This document shows, in pieces, positions 1 to 8,576 of a DNA stretch of 64,000 bases; position 1 is the first letter of the stretch; each line of letters starts with the position of its first letter. Origin of the DNA: an uncultured Rhizobium sp. Its GTDB lineage: Bacteria; Pseudomonadota; Alphaproteobacteria; Rhizobiales; Rhizobiaceae. The notes under the pieces were generated by a model. That model did no database searches, was not told the DNA's origin, and saw nothing but the letters and a program-made list of their open reading frames with translations. The stretch spans positions 1-64,000 of the forward strand of contig CAMFIE010000001.1 in NCBI GenBank assembly GCA_945952315.1, written 5' to 3'. Made by a program: the position numbers and the translations under genes.

Positions 1-23
1 CGCCGCCCTCGTCAGTGATCGGG

Positions 24-53
24 CTTATAGACCCTACCCATAAAAACAGTCAA
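24..53 (-). promoter_or_regulatory. Strong sigma-70 promoter firing out of the left edge (probable rRNA operon)
   Basis: Read on the minus strand there is TTGACT, an 18-base spacer and TATAAG, followed by a GC-rich discriminator (GCCCG) and the leader-like string GATCACTGACGAGGGC. This is close to the sigma-70 consensus and much stronger than other promoters in the window. Leader sequences of this kind precede 16S rRNA genes in Rhizobiaceae as I remember them, and an rRNA operon lies at the same place relative to oriC in Agrobacterium. The rRNA genes themselves are outside the window, so that part is inference. Confidence 0.6.
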
Positions 54-147
54 CAGCATCATCATCATAATTTTGAAAAAAATGACAACCATCTGAAAAG
101 AAAAGATATTTTGCAACACCATTCGATCGTGCTGCCGCAACGCCATC

Positions 148-165
148 TTAACGGCGGTTAACCAT
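148..165 (+). promoter_or_regulatory. CtrA-like binding site
   Basis: The sequence is TTAA, six bases, then TTAACCAT. CtrA full sites in alphaproteobacteria are TTAA-N7-TTAAC and the half site is TTAACCAT, so this is a perfect half site with a second TTAA spaced one base short. It also forms a TTAAC/GTTAA inverted repeat. It lies between the outward promoter and hrpB, so either direction could be the target. A chance match is possible. Confidence 0.3.
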
Positions 166-381
166 CGGTCGTCTCGCCCCTTCGTGCAGCCAACGGCATT
201 GCAATCCCTATATACAGGGCGCACCGACAGCCGCGGGCGATCGATTTTCGTTTGGGCTACCGGGTTTTCGCCGCTATGTAAGAACCGAGCCACAGCGGTT
301 GAAGGCACCTTTCAACGCCTGTCCCGCAGGGGGATCAGGACTGGCCTATCAGGTTTGCTGCCACGGGGAAGACACGTTAGA

Positions 382-2847
382 ATGAGCAGATCGCAATTGC
401 CGCAGTTGCCGGTCAGCGCCGTCTTGGGCGCACTTGGTCAGGCACTCGATACACGGGGACTGGCAATCCTTTCTGCCCCACCCGGCGCCGGGAAGACCAC
501 GCTTGTTCCACTCTATCTGCTGGATGCGGATTGGCGAGGAGATCGCAAGATCATCCTGCTTGAACCGCGCAGGCTCGCCGCCCGCGCCGCTGCTTCGCGC
601 ATGGCCAGCCTGTTGGGCGAGGAACCGGGCGAGACTGTTGGCTACCGTATGCGGCTCGACAGCCGGATTTCCGAGAGAACCCGCATCGAGGTGGTGACCG
701 AAGGCGTATTCACCCGCATGGTGCTGGATGACCCTTCGCTGGAGGGTGTGGCCGCCGTCCTGTTCGACGAGTTTCACGAACGCTCTCTCGATGCGGATTT
801 CGGTCTGGCGCTGACCCTCGATGTCCGCTCTGCCCTGCGCGAGGATCTGCGGCTTGTGGTGATGTCGGCAACGCTTGATACGGAAAGGATTGCCTCACTT
901 CTCGGCGATGCGCCGGTCATCAAGAGCGAGGGTCGCAGCTTTCCAATCGATATCCGGCACGAGGACCGTCCGGCGGGTGAGCGCATCGAGGATGCAATGG
1001 CGCGTGTCATAGTTGAGGCGCACCGGATCGAAACCGGGTCTATCCTCGCCTTTCTGCCGGGACAGGCCGAAATCACCAGAACAGCCGAACGGCTTGAGGG
1101 GAAGCTTCCGGCACCCACCATGATTGTCCCACTTTACGGCAATCTCGGCCAGAAGGAGCAGGATCAGGCAATCCGTCCTGCCCCGGCCGGTACGCGCAAG
1201 ATCGTGCTTGCCACTTCGATTGCCGAAACCTCGATTACCATCGACGGCGTGCGGATGGTGATCGACAGCGGGTTGCAACGGCTGCCGGTCTTTGAACCTT
1301 CGACCGGCATCACGCGGCTTGAAACCGTTCGTGTATCGCGCGCTTCAGCGGACCAGCGCGCGGGTCGAGCCGGGCGAACCGAACCCGGAATTGCTATCCG
1401 CCTCTGGCATGCAGGCCAGACGGCCGCGCTTGCGGCTTTCACCCCGCCGCAGATCCTGAGCAGTGATCTTACCGCTTTTGTACTCGATCTCGCCCATTGG
1501 GGTGTAAAGGATACAATGAGCCTGGCTTTCATTGATCATCCGCCCGCCCCGGCGATGGCGGAGGCGAGGAACCTGCTTGTCGATCTTGGCGCACTCGATG
1601 AGACCGGCGCACTGACCGCACTCGGCAAAAAGATGCGCGACATGGCCTTGCCTCCCCGACTTGCCGCCATGGTTCTGGCCGCAGGCGCCGAGGGCCAGGC
1701 CCGCATGGCCGCCGAACTTGCGGTTCTTTTGACGGAACAGGGGCTAGGCGGGAATGATGTCGATCTGGAGGAACGGCTCCGACGCTTCCGGCAGGATAGG
1801 AGCGAGCGGGCGAAACAGGCGATGAAGCTTGCCCACCGGCTTGCCGCACAGGCCGGCGGACGGAAGGACAACCAGTCTGCAGCTTCCCCCGGCGCGTTGC
1901 TGCTGCATGCCTTTCCGGACAGGATCGCTCTTCAGCGCGGAGGTCGAGGTCGCTTCGTGCTCGCCAATGGCCGCGGCGCGGAGATTGCGCCGACGGAACG
2001 CCTTTCCGCAGCCACAATGCTTGTCATCGCCGATCTTGCTGGCAGGGCCGCACAGGCCCGCGTGCTTGCGGCCGCGGAAACGAGCCGTAGCGAGATCGAG
2101 ACGGCATTGCCGCACATAATCCATAGTGAGGATCAGTGCGTTCTGGACAAGGACAGCCTTAGGCTCCGGGCGCGGCGTGTGACAAGAATCGGCGCCGTTA
2201 TTCTTGAGGAAAGCCCGCTCCCACGGCCGAATGGCGAAAAGGCTGCCCGCGCTCTGGCAGACGGACTTTGCGAACACGGGCTTACGGTCCTGCCCTTCAG
2301 CCGCGAGGGTGATCAGCTGCGTGAACGGCTCGGCTTTTTGCACCGGGTTCTGGGAGACCCCTGGCCGGACATGTCGGACGAGGCACTTCTCGACCGGCTC
2401 GAAGACTGGTTCATTCCCTTTCAGGGGGATGCGCGTGGCCTTGCCGATCTTTCTCCGGCAACTCTTTCGCAAGGCCTGATGGCGCTTGTGCCACACGGGC
2501 TGCAGCGCGAGCTTGCGCGGATGGCACCGACGCATTTTGAAGCGCCAACCGGCCAGCGCCATCCGATCCGCTATGACGGGGAAGAACCGGTGCTGTCGAT
2601 CCGTGTGCAGGAGCTGTTTGGCATGAAGGCTCACCCGGTCATCGGCGGTGGCAAATGGCCGCTGCTTCTGGAATTGACCTCGCCTGCCCACAGGCCCATG
2701 CAGATGACGCGCGATCTGCCCGGCTTCTGGTCCGGATCCTGGAAGGACGTGCGTGCCGATATGCGCGGTCGCTATCCGAAACATCCCTGGCCGGAAGATC
2801 CGGCCAATGCCGCACCGACACATCGGGCAAAACCGCGCGGCACGTGA
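382..2847 (+). CDS. hrpB: ATP-dependent helicase HrpB
   Basis: This is an 821-residue DEAH-box NTPase of the HrpB type, a cytoplasmic RNA helicase family whose bacterial role is poorly defined. Walker A (PPGAGKTT) is at about residues 33-40, the DExH box is DEFH at 129-132, followed by the SAT motif and the arginine finger motif QRAGRAGRTEPG. The C-terminal part matches the HrpB-specific domain and ends in the RYPKHPWPEDP signature. The ATG at 382 is chosen because family homology starts there and the length then fits the usual 820 residues; the longer open frame to 184 lacks any family sequence. It is followed after 23 bases by actS on the same strand. Confidence 0.93.
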   Translation: MSRSQLPQLPVSAVLGALGQALDTRGLAILSAPPGAGKTTLVPLYLLDADWRGDRKIILLEPRRLAARAAASRMASLLGEEPGETVGYRMRLDSRISERTRIEVVTEGVFTRMVLDDPSLEGVAAVLFDEFHERSLDADFGLALTLDVRSALREDLRLVVMSATLDTERIASLLGDAPVIKSEGRSFPIDIRHEDRPAGERIEDAMARVIVEAHRIETGSILAFLPGQAEITRTAERLEGKLPAPTMIVPLYGNLGQKEQDQAIRPAPAGTRKIVLATSIAETSITIDGVRMVIDSGLQRLPVFEPSTGITRLETVRVSRASADQRAGRAGRTEPGIAIRLWHAGQTAALAAFTPPQILSSDLTAFVLDLAHWGVKDTMSLAFIDHPPAPAMAEARNLLVDLGALDETGALTALGKKMRDMALPPRLAAMVLAAGAEGQARMAAELAVLLTEQGLGGNDVDLEERLRRFRQDRSERAKQAMKLAHRLAAQAGGRKDNQSAASPGALLLHAFPDRIALQRGGRGRFVLANGRGAEIAPTERLSAATMLVIADLAGRAAQARVLAAAETSRSEIETALPHIIHSEDQCVLDKDSLRLRARRVTRIGAVILEESPLPRPNGEKAARALADGLCEHGLTVLPFSREGDQLRERLGFLHRVLGDPWPDMSDEALLDRLEDWFIPFQGDARGLADLSPATLSQGLMALVPHGLQRELARMAPTHFEAPTGQRHPIRYDGEEPVLSIRVQELFGMKAHPVIGGGKWPLLLELTSPAHRPMQMTRDLPGFWSGSWKDVRADMRGRYPKHPWPEDPANAAPTHRAKPRGT

Positions 2848-2870
2848 GAAAACAGGCAAGGAGTTGACCG

Positions 2871-4169
2871 ATGGAGCTTTCGCTTTCGCGTGCTGATCCG
2901 CATTTCAGCCGCCGTCTGCGCCTGCAGACACTGGTGCGCCTGCGCTGGCTGGCAGTCGCAGGCCAGACGCTGACGATTGGCGCGGTCGCCTTCTGGTTCG
3001 GTTTTCCGATACCGCTTGGCTCCTGTCTGTTGCTGGTCGGCGTGCTGGCAGCCGCGAATGTCTATCTTTCGCTGCGATATCCGGCCACACACCGGCTGGA
3101 TGCGTTTGCAACTGCCGGACTTCTGGCGCTTGATCTTGTCCAGCTTTCCGCACTGCTGTTCATGACGGGTGGACTGGCAAATCCCTTTTCCGTACTGATT
3201 GCCGTTCCTGTCACCATATCCTTCGCCTCGCAGCCGATCCGGCATTCGCTGGCGCTGATCACGATTGCGGTTGCAAGCGCCACGGCGCTGTTTTTCACGC
3301 CTTTCCCCCTGCCCTGGTATCCAGACCATCCATTGGTAACGGAAACGGTTATGCTGGTTGGCATGTGGGTTGCGATTGTCTCGACCATGAGCTTTGCAGC
3401 CTTTTACGCCTATCGTGTCTCGCTGGAAGCAACACAGCTTGCGGATGCGCTGGCGGCAACCGAGCTGGTGCTACAACGGCAGAAGCATCTGACCCAGCTG
3501 GACGGGCTTGCGGCTGCGGCAGCCCACGAACTGGGAACGCCGCTTGCCACCATCAGCGTGGTCGCGAAGGAGATGGAACGTGAACTGGGAAAGGACCCCC
3601 ATTTTGGCGAGGATGTCCAGCTGCTCCGAAGCCAGAGCGAGCGCTGCCGCGACATCCTGCGGCGGCTGACGACACTTTCCGCCGAGGAAGAGGCGCATAT
3701 GCGGCGTCTGCCGCTTTCCTCGCTGATCGAGGAAGTGCTCGGTCCGCATCGTAATAGCGGCATTGCAGTCCGCGTCGTAGAAAAAACCGGTCGCGCGGGG
3801 GAACCGGTCGGACGGCGAAACCCCGGCATCCTCTACGGACTGGGCAATCTCATTGAAAATGCGGTCGACTATGCCCGCTCAGAAGTGGTTCTGACGGTCG
3901 AGCATACGAGCGAGCGAGTGACGATCACCATTGAAGACGATGGACCGGGCTATGCCCCGGATATTCTCACGCGGATCGGTGAGCCCTACATGACCAGCCG
4001 AAGCCCCGATGACCAGGCAGGTGGTCTCGGACTGGGCCTGTTCATTGCCAAGACGCTGCTGGAAAGGTCCGGTGCGCGCATGAGCTTTCGCAACCGCGAT
4101 GGCGGGCAGTCGGGTGCTGTGATTGCCGTCAGCTGGCGCCGCGAACTGATGGATGGTCTTGACGGTTAG
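2871..4169 (+). CDS. actS: Redox sensor histidine kinase ActS/RegB
   Basis: This 432-residue membrane sensor kinase belongs to the RegB/ActS/PrrB group, which reads quinone pool and thiol redox state and phosphorylates RegA/ActR to control respiration, carbon and nitrogen metabolism. About six membrane segments fill residues 25-185. The quinone-site heptapeptide GGLANPF is at 100-106. The H box is AAAHELGTPL with His219, and the redox-box cysteine is Cys259 in SERCRDIL, so both known sensing elements are present. The HATPase has the N box NLIENAVDYA and G boxes DDGPGY and GGLGLGLF. Its partner actR follows after 105 bases. Confidence 0.95.
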   Translation: MELSLSRADPHFSRRLRLQTLVRLRWLAVAGQTLTIGAVAFWFGFPIPLGSCLLLVGVLAAANVYLSLRYPATHRLDAFATAGLLALDLVQLSALLFMTGGLANPFSVLIAVPVTISFASQPIRHSLALITIAVASATALFFTPFPLPWYPDHPLVTETVMLVGMWVAIVSTMSFAAFYAYRVSLEATQLADALAATELVLQRQKHLTQLDGLAAAAAHELGTPLATISVVAKEMERELGKDPHFGEDVQLLRSQSERCRDILRRLTTLSAEEEAHMRRLPLSSLIEEVLGPHRNSGIAVRVVEKTGRAGEPVGRRNPGILYGLGNLIENAVDYARSEVVLTVEHTSERVTITIEDDGPGYAPDILTRIGEPYMTSRSPDDQAGGLGLGLFIAKTLLERSGARMSFRNRDGGQSGAVIAVSWRRELMDGLDG

Positions 4170-4274
4170 GGACGAAGCAGACCGCTGCGACAAAGGGATG
4201 CGGGCTCAAGACCCTTTACCCCGCCCTTGACTGAAGTCATATATGAAGGTGCCCGAAACCGGGGCGATGATGGG

Positions 4275-4868
4275 ATGACGACGATGAAAGCCAGCGCACC
4301 AGATGCAAATCAGAGCGGACCGCAGCCGGGAACGATTGATCCCGCCGATCCCTCGCTGCTGATCGTTGATGATGACGGGCCTTTCCTGCGCCGACTTGCG
4401 CGTGCCATGGAGACGCGCGGTTTCACGGTGGAGATCGCCGAAACTGTTTCCGAAGGCATTGCGAAAGCCCGTAGCGCACCGCCGAAATATGCGGTTGTCG
4501 ATCTTCGTCTCACCGATGGAAACGGGCTCGACGTGATTGAGGCAATCCGCCAGCAGCGGGAAGACACCCACATCATCATGCTGACCGGATACGGCAATAT
4601 CGCAACCGCCGTGACGGCCGTAAAGCTTGGTGCTGTCGACTACCTGGCAAAACCTGCGGATGCGGACGATATCTACGCGGCCTTGACCCGCGCGCCGGGC
4701 GAGCGGGCGGAGGTGCCGGAAAACCCGATGTCTGCCGACCGGGTGCGCTGGGAGCATATCCAGCGTGTCTACGAGATGTGCGAGCGTAATGTTTCCGAAA
4801 CCGCAAGGCGACTGAACATGCATCGTCGCACGTTGCAGCGCATTCTCGCCAAACGCGCGCCCAAATAA
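4275..4868 (+). CDS. actR: Response regulator ActR/RegA
   Basis: This is a 197-residue global redox response regulator, partner of ActS. The receiver domain has the acidic cluster VDDD at about 31-34, phosphoacceptor Asp76 in VVDLRLTDG, and Lys in the AKPAD motif. After a proline-bearing linker comes a Fis-type helix-turn-helix at the C terminus (ETARRLNMHRRTLQRIL), nearly invariant in RegA/ActR proteins. The ATG at 4275 is preferred; an upstream in-frame start near 4227 adds residues not seen in the family, and ATG 4284 is an alternative. It has its own 105-base upstream gap, so it may be transcribed separately from actS. Confidence 0.94.
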   Translation: MTTMKASAPDANQSGPQPGTIDPADPSLLIVDDDGPFLRRLARAMETRGFTVEIAETVSEGIAKARSAPPKYAVVDLRLTDGNGLDVIEAIRQQREDTHIIMLTGYGNIATAVTAVKLGAVDYLAKPADADDIYAALTRAPGERAEVPENPMSADRVRWEHIQRVYEMCERNVSETARRLNMHRRTLQRILAKRAPK

Positions 4869-4877
4869 GGACCTGCT

Positions 4878-5375
4878 CTATCCTTCCTGCGGAGCAGAGG
4901 CACCGGGACCAAACACGCGCTCTGCCTGGATAAGCCTTTGGGCAGCGACGCGCGCGAAAGACAGCATTACCGCCTTGCGTCGGGCCGGGTTCAGCCGGTG
5001 CTCCGGTGCCTCACGCAGCATATGTGCGCCATAGCCGTCCGAAAGGAACAACCCCGCCTCCTGCGGGAAAATCTCGGCGGGAACCTGTGGATGGGTGGCA
5101 AAAAACAGCCGGTCGCAAAAGTCGCGATAATCCGGCCATTTTCTGTCGACGCGAAAATCTTCGATGGATGACTTGATTTCGATGATCCAGATGTCGCCCT
5201 TGTCGGAGAGCGTGATCAGATCGGCACGCCGCCCGCTGTTCAGGGTCAGCTCCGGCAGCGCCACATGCCGCATTTCTGAAAGATGCTCAAGCATGCCGCG
5301 CCGCACAAGAAGCGCTTTTTCCGATTGCCGTCCATCAATTAACGGGTTTGAGTCGTGCAGGGACAAAATCGTCAT
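4878..5375 (-). CDS. mmcB: MmcB family DNA repair protein
   Basis: This 165-residue protein matches the MmcB family (DUF1052), known in alphaproteobacteria as a DNA-repair nuclease-like protein. The core has the PD-(D/E)xK-like arrangement RRADLITLS followed by WIIEIKSS, where the acidic residue and E-x-K are the likely metal site. The ATG at 5375 starts the conserved part; the in-frame ATG 45 bases upstream has no ribosome-binding site. The family is SOS-induced in Caulobacter, but I found no GTTC-N7-GTTC LexA box here. It converges on actR with a nine-base gap and diverges from the transpeptidase gene. Confidence 0.82.
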   Translation of the reverse strand: MTILSLHDSNPLIDGRQSEKALLVRRGMLEHLSEMRHVALPELTLNSGRRADLITLSDKGDIWIIEIKSSIEDFRVDRKWPDYRDFCDRLFFATHPQVPAEIFPQEAGLFLSDGYGAHMLREAPEHRLNPARRKAVMLSFARVAAQRLIQAERVFGPGASAPQEG

Positions 5376-5467
5376 GGGATAAATGTTCTCGGAACCACAG
5401 AATTGTTGCAAAAAAGCCATGAATACTTATTTTGCGCAACCGTCTGGAAATGCTGCCCTGCAACAGC

Positions 5468-5496
5468 TTGCGCGGATAGCGTTAATAGAAAATAAA
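5468..5496 (+). promoter_or_regulatory. Candidate sigma-70 promoter for the L,D-transpeptidase gene
   Basis: TTGCGC, a 17-base spacer and AATAAA lie about 60 bases before the transpeptidase start in the divergent region with mmcB. The spacing is right, but the hexamers are only moderate matches, so this is a weak prediction. Confidence 0.3.
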
Positions 5497-5555
5497 CCAT
5501 GTTTATGGATGGTGCAAACCACCACCGAATCCTCTCAAAATTCAAGAGTTCTTCC

Positions 5556-6218
5556 ATGCGCTTCCGCAATGCCCTGACTGCATTTGGCATGATTTCGCTG
5601 CTGGCCATCACTGGCTGCTCCACCACCGCGACCGGGCCCGAGAGCACCAAGGTGGCCAAGGTGCAGCTTTTCGACGATGCCTATGAACCGGTGAAGGACG
5701 CAGGCTTTGCACTGCCGGCTATCCCGATCAAGAAGGTAAGCCCCGAGTTCCGCCGCCAGATCGTCAGCTATAACGGCAGCGAACGCCCCGGCACGATCGT
5801 GGTGAAGACCCGCGAACGGCATCTCTATTACGTGCTGCCGGGCGGCCGCGCCGTGCGCTACGGCATCGGCGTCGGCAAGCAAGGCTTTGCCTGGAGCGGG
5901 GAGGCCTATATTGCCTGGAAGCAGGAATGGCCGACCTGGCATCCGCCGAAGGAAATGGCTGACCGCAAGCCGGAAGTTGCAAAATATGTCGAGAATGGCA
6001 TGGAGCCCGGTATCAAGAACCCGCTTGGTGCTCGCGCCATGTACCTGTTCAACGAAAAGGGTCAGGACACGCTGTTCCGCCTGCATGGCACGCCGGAATG
6101 GTCCTCGATTGGCACCGCTGCCTCGTCCGGCTGCATTCGTCTCATCAACCAGGATGTTATCGATCTCTATAACCGCGTGCGCCCGGGCAAGTCTGCCCGC
6201 GTGGTGGTGATCCAGTAA
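5556..6218 (+). CDS. L,D-transpeptidase lipoprotein (YkuD family)
   Basis: This 220-residue envelope enzyme forms 3-3 peptidoglycan cross-links or attaches proteins to peptidoglycan. Starting at ATG 5556 it has a lipoprotein signal peptide ending in the lipobox LAITGC, so the mature protein should be lipid-anchored at Cys about residue 21. The YkuD domain follows, with the catalytic histidine in RLHGTPEW and the catalytic cysteine in SSGCIRL. The longer open frame to 5499 would bury the signal peptide and is rejected. It is followed by a strong terminator and looks monocistronic. Rhizobiales grow from the pole and use 3-3 cross-links heavily, which fits having such genes in the core genome. 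Confidence 0.9.
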   Translation: MRFRNALTAFGMISLLAITGCSTTATGPESTKVAKVQLFDDAYEPVKDAGFALPAIPIKKVSPEFRRQIVSYNGSERPGTIVVKTRERHLYYVLPGGRAVRYGIGVGKQGFAWSGEAYIAWKQEWPTWHPPKEMADRKPEVAKYVENGMEPGIKNPLGARAMYLFNEKGQDTLFRLHGTPEWSSIGTAASSGCIRLINQDVIDLYNRVRPGKSARVVVIQ

Positions 6219-6251
6219 GTTCTCAGCCGGTCTCCGACCGGATCCATCAAA

Positions 6252-6281
6252 GGCCGCCCGGATCACTCCGGGCGGCCTTTT
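6252..6281 (+). terminator. Rho-independent terminator after the L,D-transpeptidase gene
   Basis: An 11-base-pair perfect GC-rich stem (GGCCGCCCGGA with its complement), a four-base loop TCAC and a run of four T end the transcript 34 bases after the stop codon. The malate synthase gene converges from the other side, and the A tract before the stem is short, so it probably works mainly on the plus strand. Confidence 0.85.
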
Positions 6282-6305
6282 CGCATCGTCGTCAAAGAAG
6301 GCGGA

Positions 6306-8471
6306 TCAGGCCTTTGCCTTGAATTCCCGGCGGCGGCGATGCAGCACCGGCTCCGTATAGCCGTTGGGCTGCTCGCGGCCTTTCAGAACCAGTTCGAGTG
6401 CAGCCTGGAAGGCGATCGACTGATCGAAGCGACCGGCCATCGGCTGGTAGAGCGGATCATCCGCATTCTGCGCATCGACGATGGCTGCCATGCGCTGCAT
6501 GGTTTCCACCACTTGCGCCTCGCTGACCACGCCATGGTGCAGCCAGTTCGCCATATGCTGCGAGGATATGCGAAGGGTTGCCCGGTCTTCCATCAGACCG
6601 ACATTGTTGATGTCCGGCACCTTGGAGCAACCGACACCCTGATCGATCCAGCGCACCACATAGCCGAGAATGCCCTGTGCATTGTTGTCGAGCTCACGCT
6701 GGATCACATCCGCTGACCAGTTGGGCCGGGTAGCAACCGGTATGATGAGAATATCCCGAAGCCTTGCCTTTGCCCGGTTCTTCAGGCCCTCCTGCACCTT
6801 GGCGACATCCACACGATGGTAATGGGTGGCGTGCAGGGTGGCGCCGGTCGGCGAGGGAACCCAGGCGGTGTTGGCGCCCGCCTTCGGATGGGCAATCTTC
6901 TGTTCCAGCATCGCTGCCATCATGTCCGGCATCGCCCACATGCCTTTGCCGATCTGGGCGCGGCCCGAAAGCCCGCAGCCGAGACCCACGTCCACATTCC
7001 AGTTCTCGTAGGCCGCGATCCAGGTGCTCTGCTTCATTTCACCCTTCGGGATCATCGGGCCAGCTTCCATGGACGTGTGGATTTCATCGCCGGTACGGTC
7101 GAGGAAGCCGGTATTGATGAAGACAACCCGGGATGCGGCTGCACGGATGCATTCCTTGAGGTTCACCGTGGTTCGGCGCTCCTCATCCATGATGCCCATC
7201 TTGATGGTGTTTTCAGCCATGCCGAGCAGGCTTTCAACGCGCGCGAAGATTTCAGATGCGAAAGCCACCTCGTCCGGACCATGCATTTTCGGTTTCACCA
7301 CATACATGGAACCCCGGGCGGAATTGGCCATGCGGCCCTGCGCTCCGATATCATGGAGTGAAATCAGCGCGGTGATCGCCGCATCCATGATGCCTTCCGG
7401 CACTTCATTGCCGTCGCGATCAAGGATGGCCGGATTGGTCATCAGATGTCCGACATTGCGCACCAGCATCAGCGCCCGGCCTTTCAGCTGCAGATCGGAA
7501 CCATCCGCGCCATGAAGTGTCTGATCGCTGTTCAGGCGGCGGGTGACGGTCTTGCCACCCTTCACCAGCTCTTCGGAAAGATCGCCCTTCATGAGGCCGA
7601 GCCAGTTGCGATAGACCAGGACCTTGTCTTGCGTATCGACGGCAGCGACCGAATCCTCGCAATCCATGATCGCGGTGATCGCCGATTCCATCAACACATC
7701 GGAAAGACCGGCCGGATCCAGTGCGCCAACCTGGGTCGAGGCGTCAAACACCAGCTGGATATGAAGATTGTTGTTGCGGAAGAGAAGCCGGGCCGGGCTG
7801 GCCCTGTCTCCCTGATAGCCGGCGAATTGCTGTCCGTCCTTCAGCCGCAGCGCTCCACCGGAAGCATTGGTCACCTCAAGTGTCGACTCCTTGACCTTGA
7901 ACTGCACCGCATCCGCCCAGGAACCGCCCTCAAGCGGCAGAACATCATCAAAGAAACGCTTCACCCATTGCCCCACGGCCCGGCAGCGGACGGGGTTAAA
8001 GCCGTGACCGCGTGCAGCACCATCCGTATCAGGCAGCGCATCCGTGCCATAAAGCGAATCGTAGAGGGAACCCCAGCGGGCATTCGCCGCATTCAGCGCA
8101 TAGCGCGCATTCATCACCGGCACGACAAGCTGCGGGCCGGCAATCGTTGCGATCTCGGGGTCGACATTTTCGGTCGAGACCGAGAAATCCGGCCCTTCGG
8201 GCACGAGATAACCAATTTCGCGCAGAAAGGATTCATAGGCGGCCGGATCAGCAATGGCACCGTTGGCACGGTGCCAGGCATCGATTTTCTGCTGGAGTTC
8301 ATCCCGACGGGCAAGAAGCGTACGGTTTTTCGGCGCGAGATCATGAACGAGCGCCGAAAGACCGGCAAAGAAGCGTTCGCTCGCAATACCTGTTCCGGGA
8401 AGCGCCTCCTTTTCGATGAAATCAAAAAGTGGCCCGTCGATCTTCAGGCCGTGGCTTTCAATATAGGTCAT
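6306..8471 (-). CDS. glcB: Malate synthase G
   Basis: This 721-residue enzyme condenses glyoxylate with acetyl-CoA to give malate, the second step of the glyoxylate cycle and of glycolate use. The length and the start ([19 protein letters not shown]) fit the monomeric G isoform rather than the 530-residue A isoform. Conserved active-site blocks include [17 protein letters not shown] and [17 protein letters not shown] 8471 has a GGGAG Shine-Dalgarno sequence. Unusually, the 3' arm of a perfect inverted repeat in the leader covers this ribosome-binding site, suggesting translational or operator control. The gene stands downstream of the hydantoinase-like gene on the same strand, 105 bases apart, probably with its own promoter. 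Confidence 0.96.
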   Translation of the reverse strand: MTYIESHGLKIDGPLFDFIEKEALPGTGIASERFFAGLSALVHDLAPKNRTLLARRDELQQKIDAWHRANGAIADPAAYESFLREIGYLVPEGPDFSVSTENVDPEIATIAGPQLVVPVMNARYALNAANARWGSLYDSLYGTDALPDTDGAARGHGFNPVRCRAVGQWVKRFFDDVLPLEGGSWADAVQFKVKESTLEVTNASGGALRLKDGQQFAGYQGDRASPARLLFRNNNLHIQLVFDASTQVGALDPAGLSDVLMESAITAIMDCEDSVAAVDTQDKVLVYRNWLGLMKGDLSEELVKGGKTVTRRLNSDQTLHGADGSDLQLKGRALMLVRNVGHLMTNPAILDRDGNEVPEGIMDAAITALISLHDIGAQGRMANSARGSMYVVKPKMHGPDEVAFASEIFARVESLLGMAENTIKMGIMDEERRTTVNLKECIRAAASRVVFINTGFLDRTGDEIHTSMEAGPMIPKGEMKQSTWIAAYENWNVDVGLGCGLSGRAQIGKGMWAMPDMMAAMLEQKIAHPKAGANTAWVPSPTGATLHATHYHRVDVAKVQEGLKNRAKARLRDILIIPVATRPNWSADVIQRELDNNAQGILGYVVRWIDQGVGCSKVPDINNVGLMEDRATLRISSQHMANWLHHGVVSEAQVVETMQRMAAIVDAQNADDPLYQPMAGRFDQSIAFQAALELVLKGREQPNGYTEPVLHRRRREFKAKA

Positions 8472-8480
8472 TTGCCGCTC

Positions 8481-8507
8481 CCGCGCATGCTTTCAAATCA
8501 TGCGCGG
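8481..8507 (-). repeat. Perfect inverted repeat in the glcB leader, overlapping the ribosome-binding site
   Basis: Two nine-base arms (CCGCGCATG and its exact complement) are separated by nine bases, ten bases before the malate synthase ATG. On the mRNA the downstream arm ends in GCGGG and runs into the GGGAG ribosome-binding sequence. It could be an RNA hairpin that masks the start or a dimeric repressor operator. No T run follows, so it is not a terminator. Confidence 0.6.
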
Positions 8508-8559
8508 ATGCTGCCACGAAAGCTGTTTTAGTCAATTGAGCCAAAGTTCTAAGGATTTA

Positions 8560-8572
8560 TTCCATATTGGAA
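8560..8572. promoter_or_regulatory. Short palindrome upstream of glcB
   Basis: TTCCA-TAT-TGGAA is a perfect 13-base palindrome about 90 bases before glcB and directly after the stop codon of the upstream gene. It could be an operator for a glyoxylate-responsive regulator, but no specific family can be assigned and the arms are short. Confidence 0.25.
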
Positions 8573-8576
8573 ACAA

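Larger units (their letters stand above)
1..381. other. Gene-free left end before hrpB
   Basis: No convincing protein gene is seen in these 381 bases. The frame of hrpB stays open back to base 184 but that extension has no helicase-like sequence. The stretch holds a strong leftward promoter near base 24-53, an A-rich tract around base 70-110, and a CtrA-like site at 148-165. The first 23 bases would be the start of the leader of a transcript that leaves the window. Confidence 0.6.

Noticed and set aside
1744-2859. 371-codon open frame opposite hrpB
   Set aside because: No family features; hrpB on the other strand is complete.
5376-5420. LexA box for mmcB
   Set aside because: No GTTC-N7-GTTC direct repeat could be found in the upstream region, although GTTC occurs once on each strand.
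7446-8531. 361-codon open frame opposite glcB
   Set aside because: Antisense shadow of malate synthase G without recognisable protein features.
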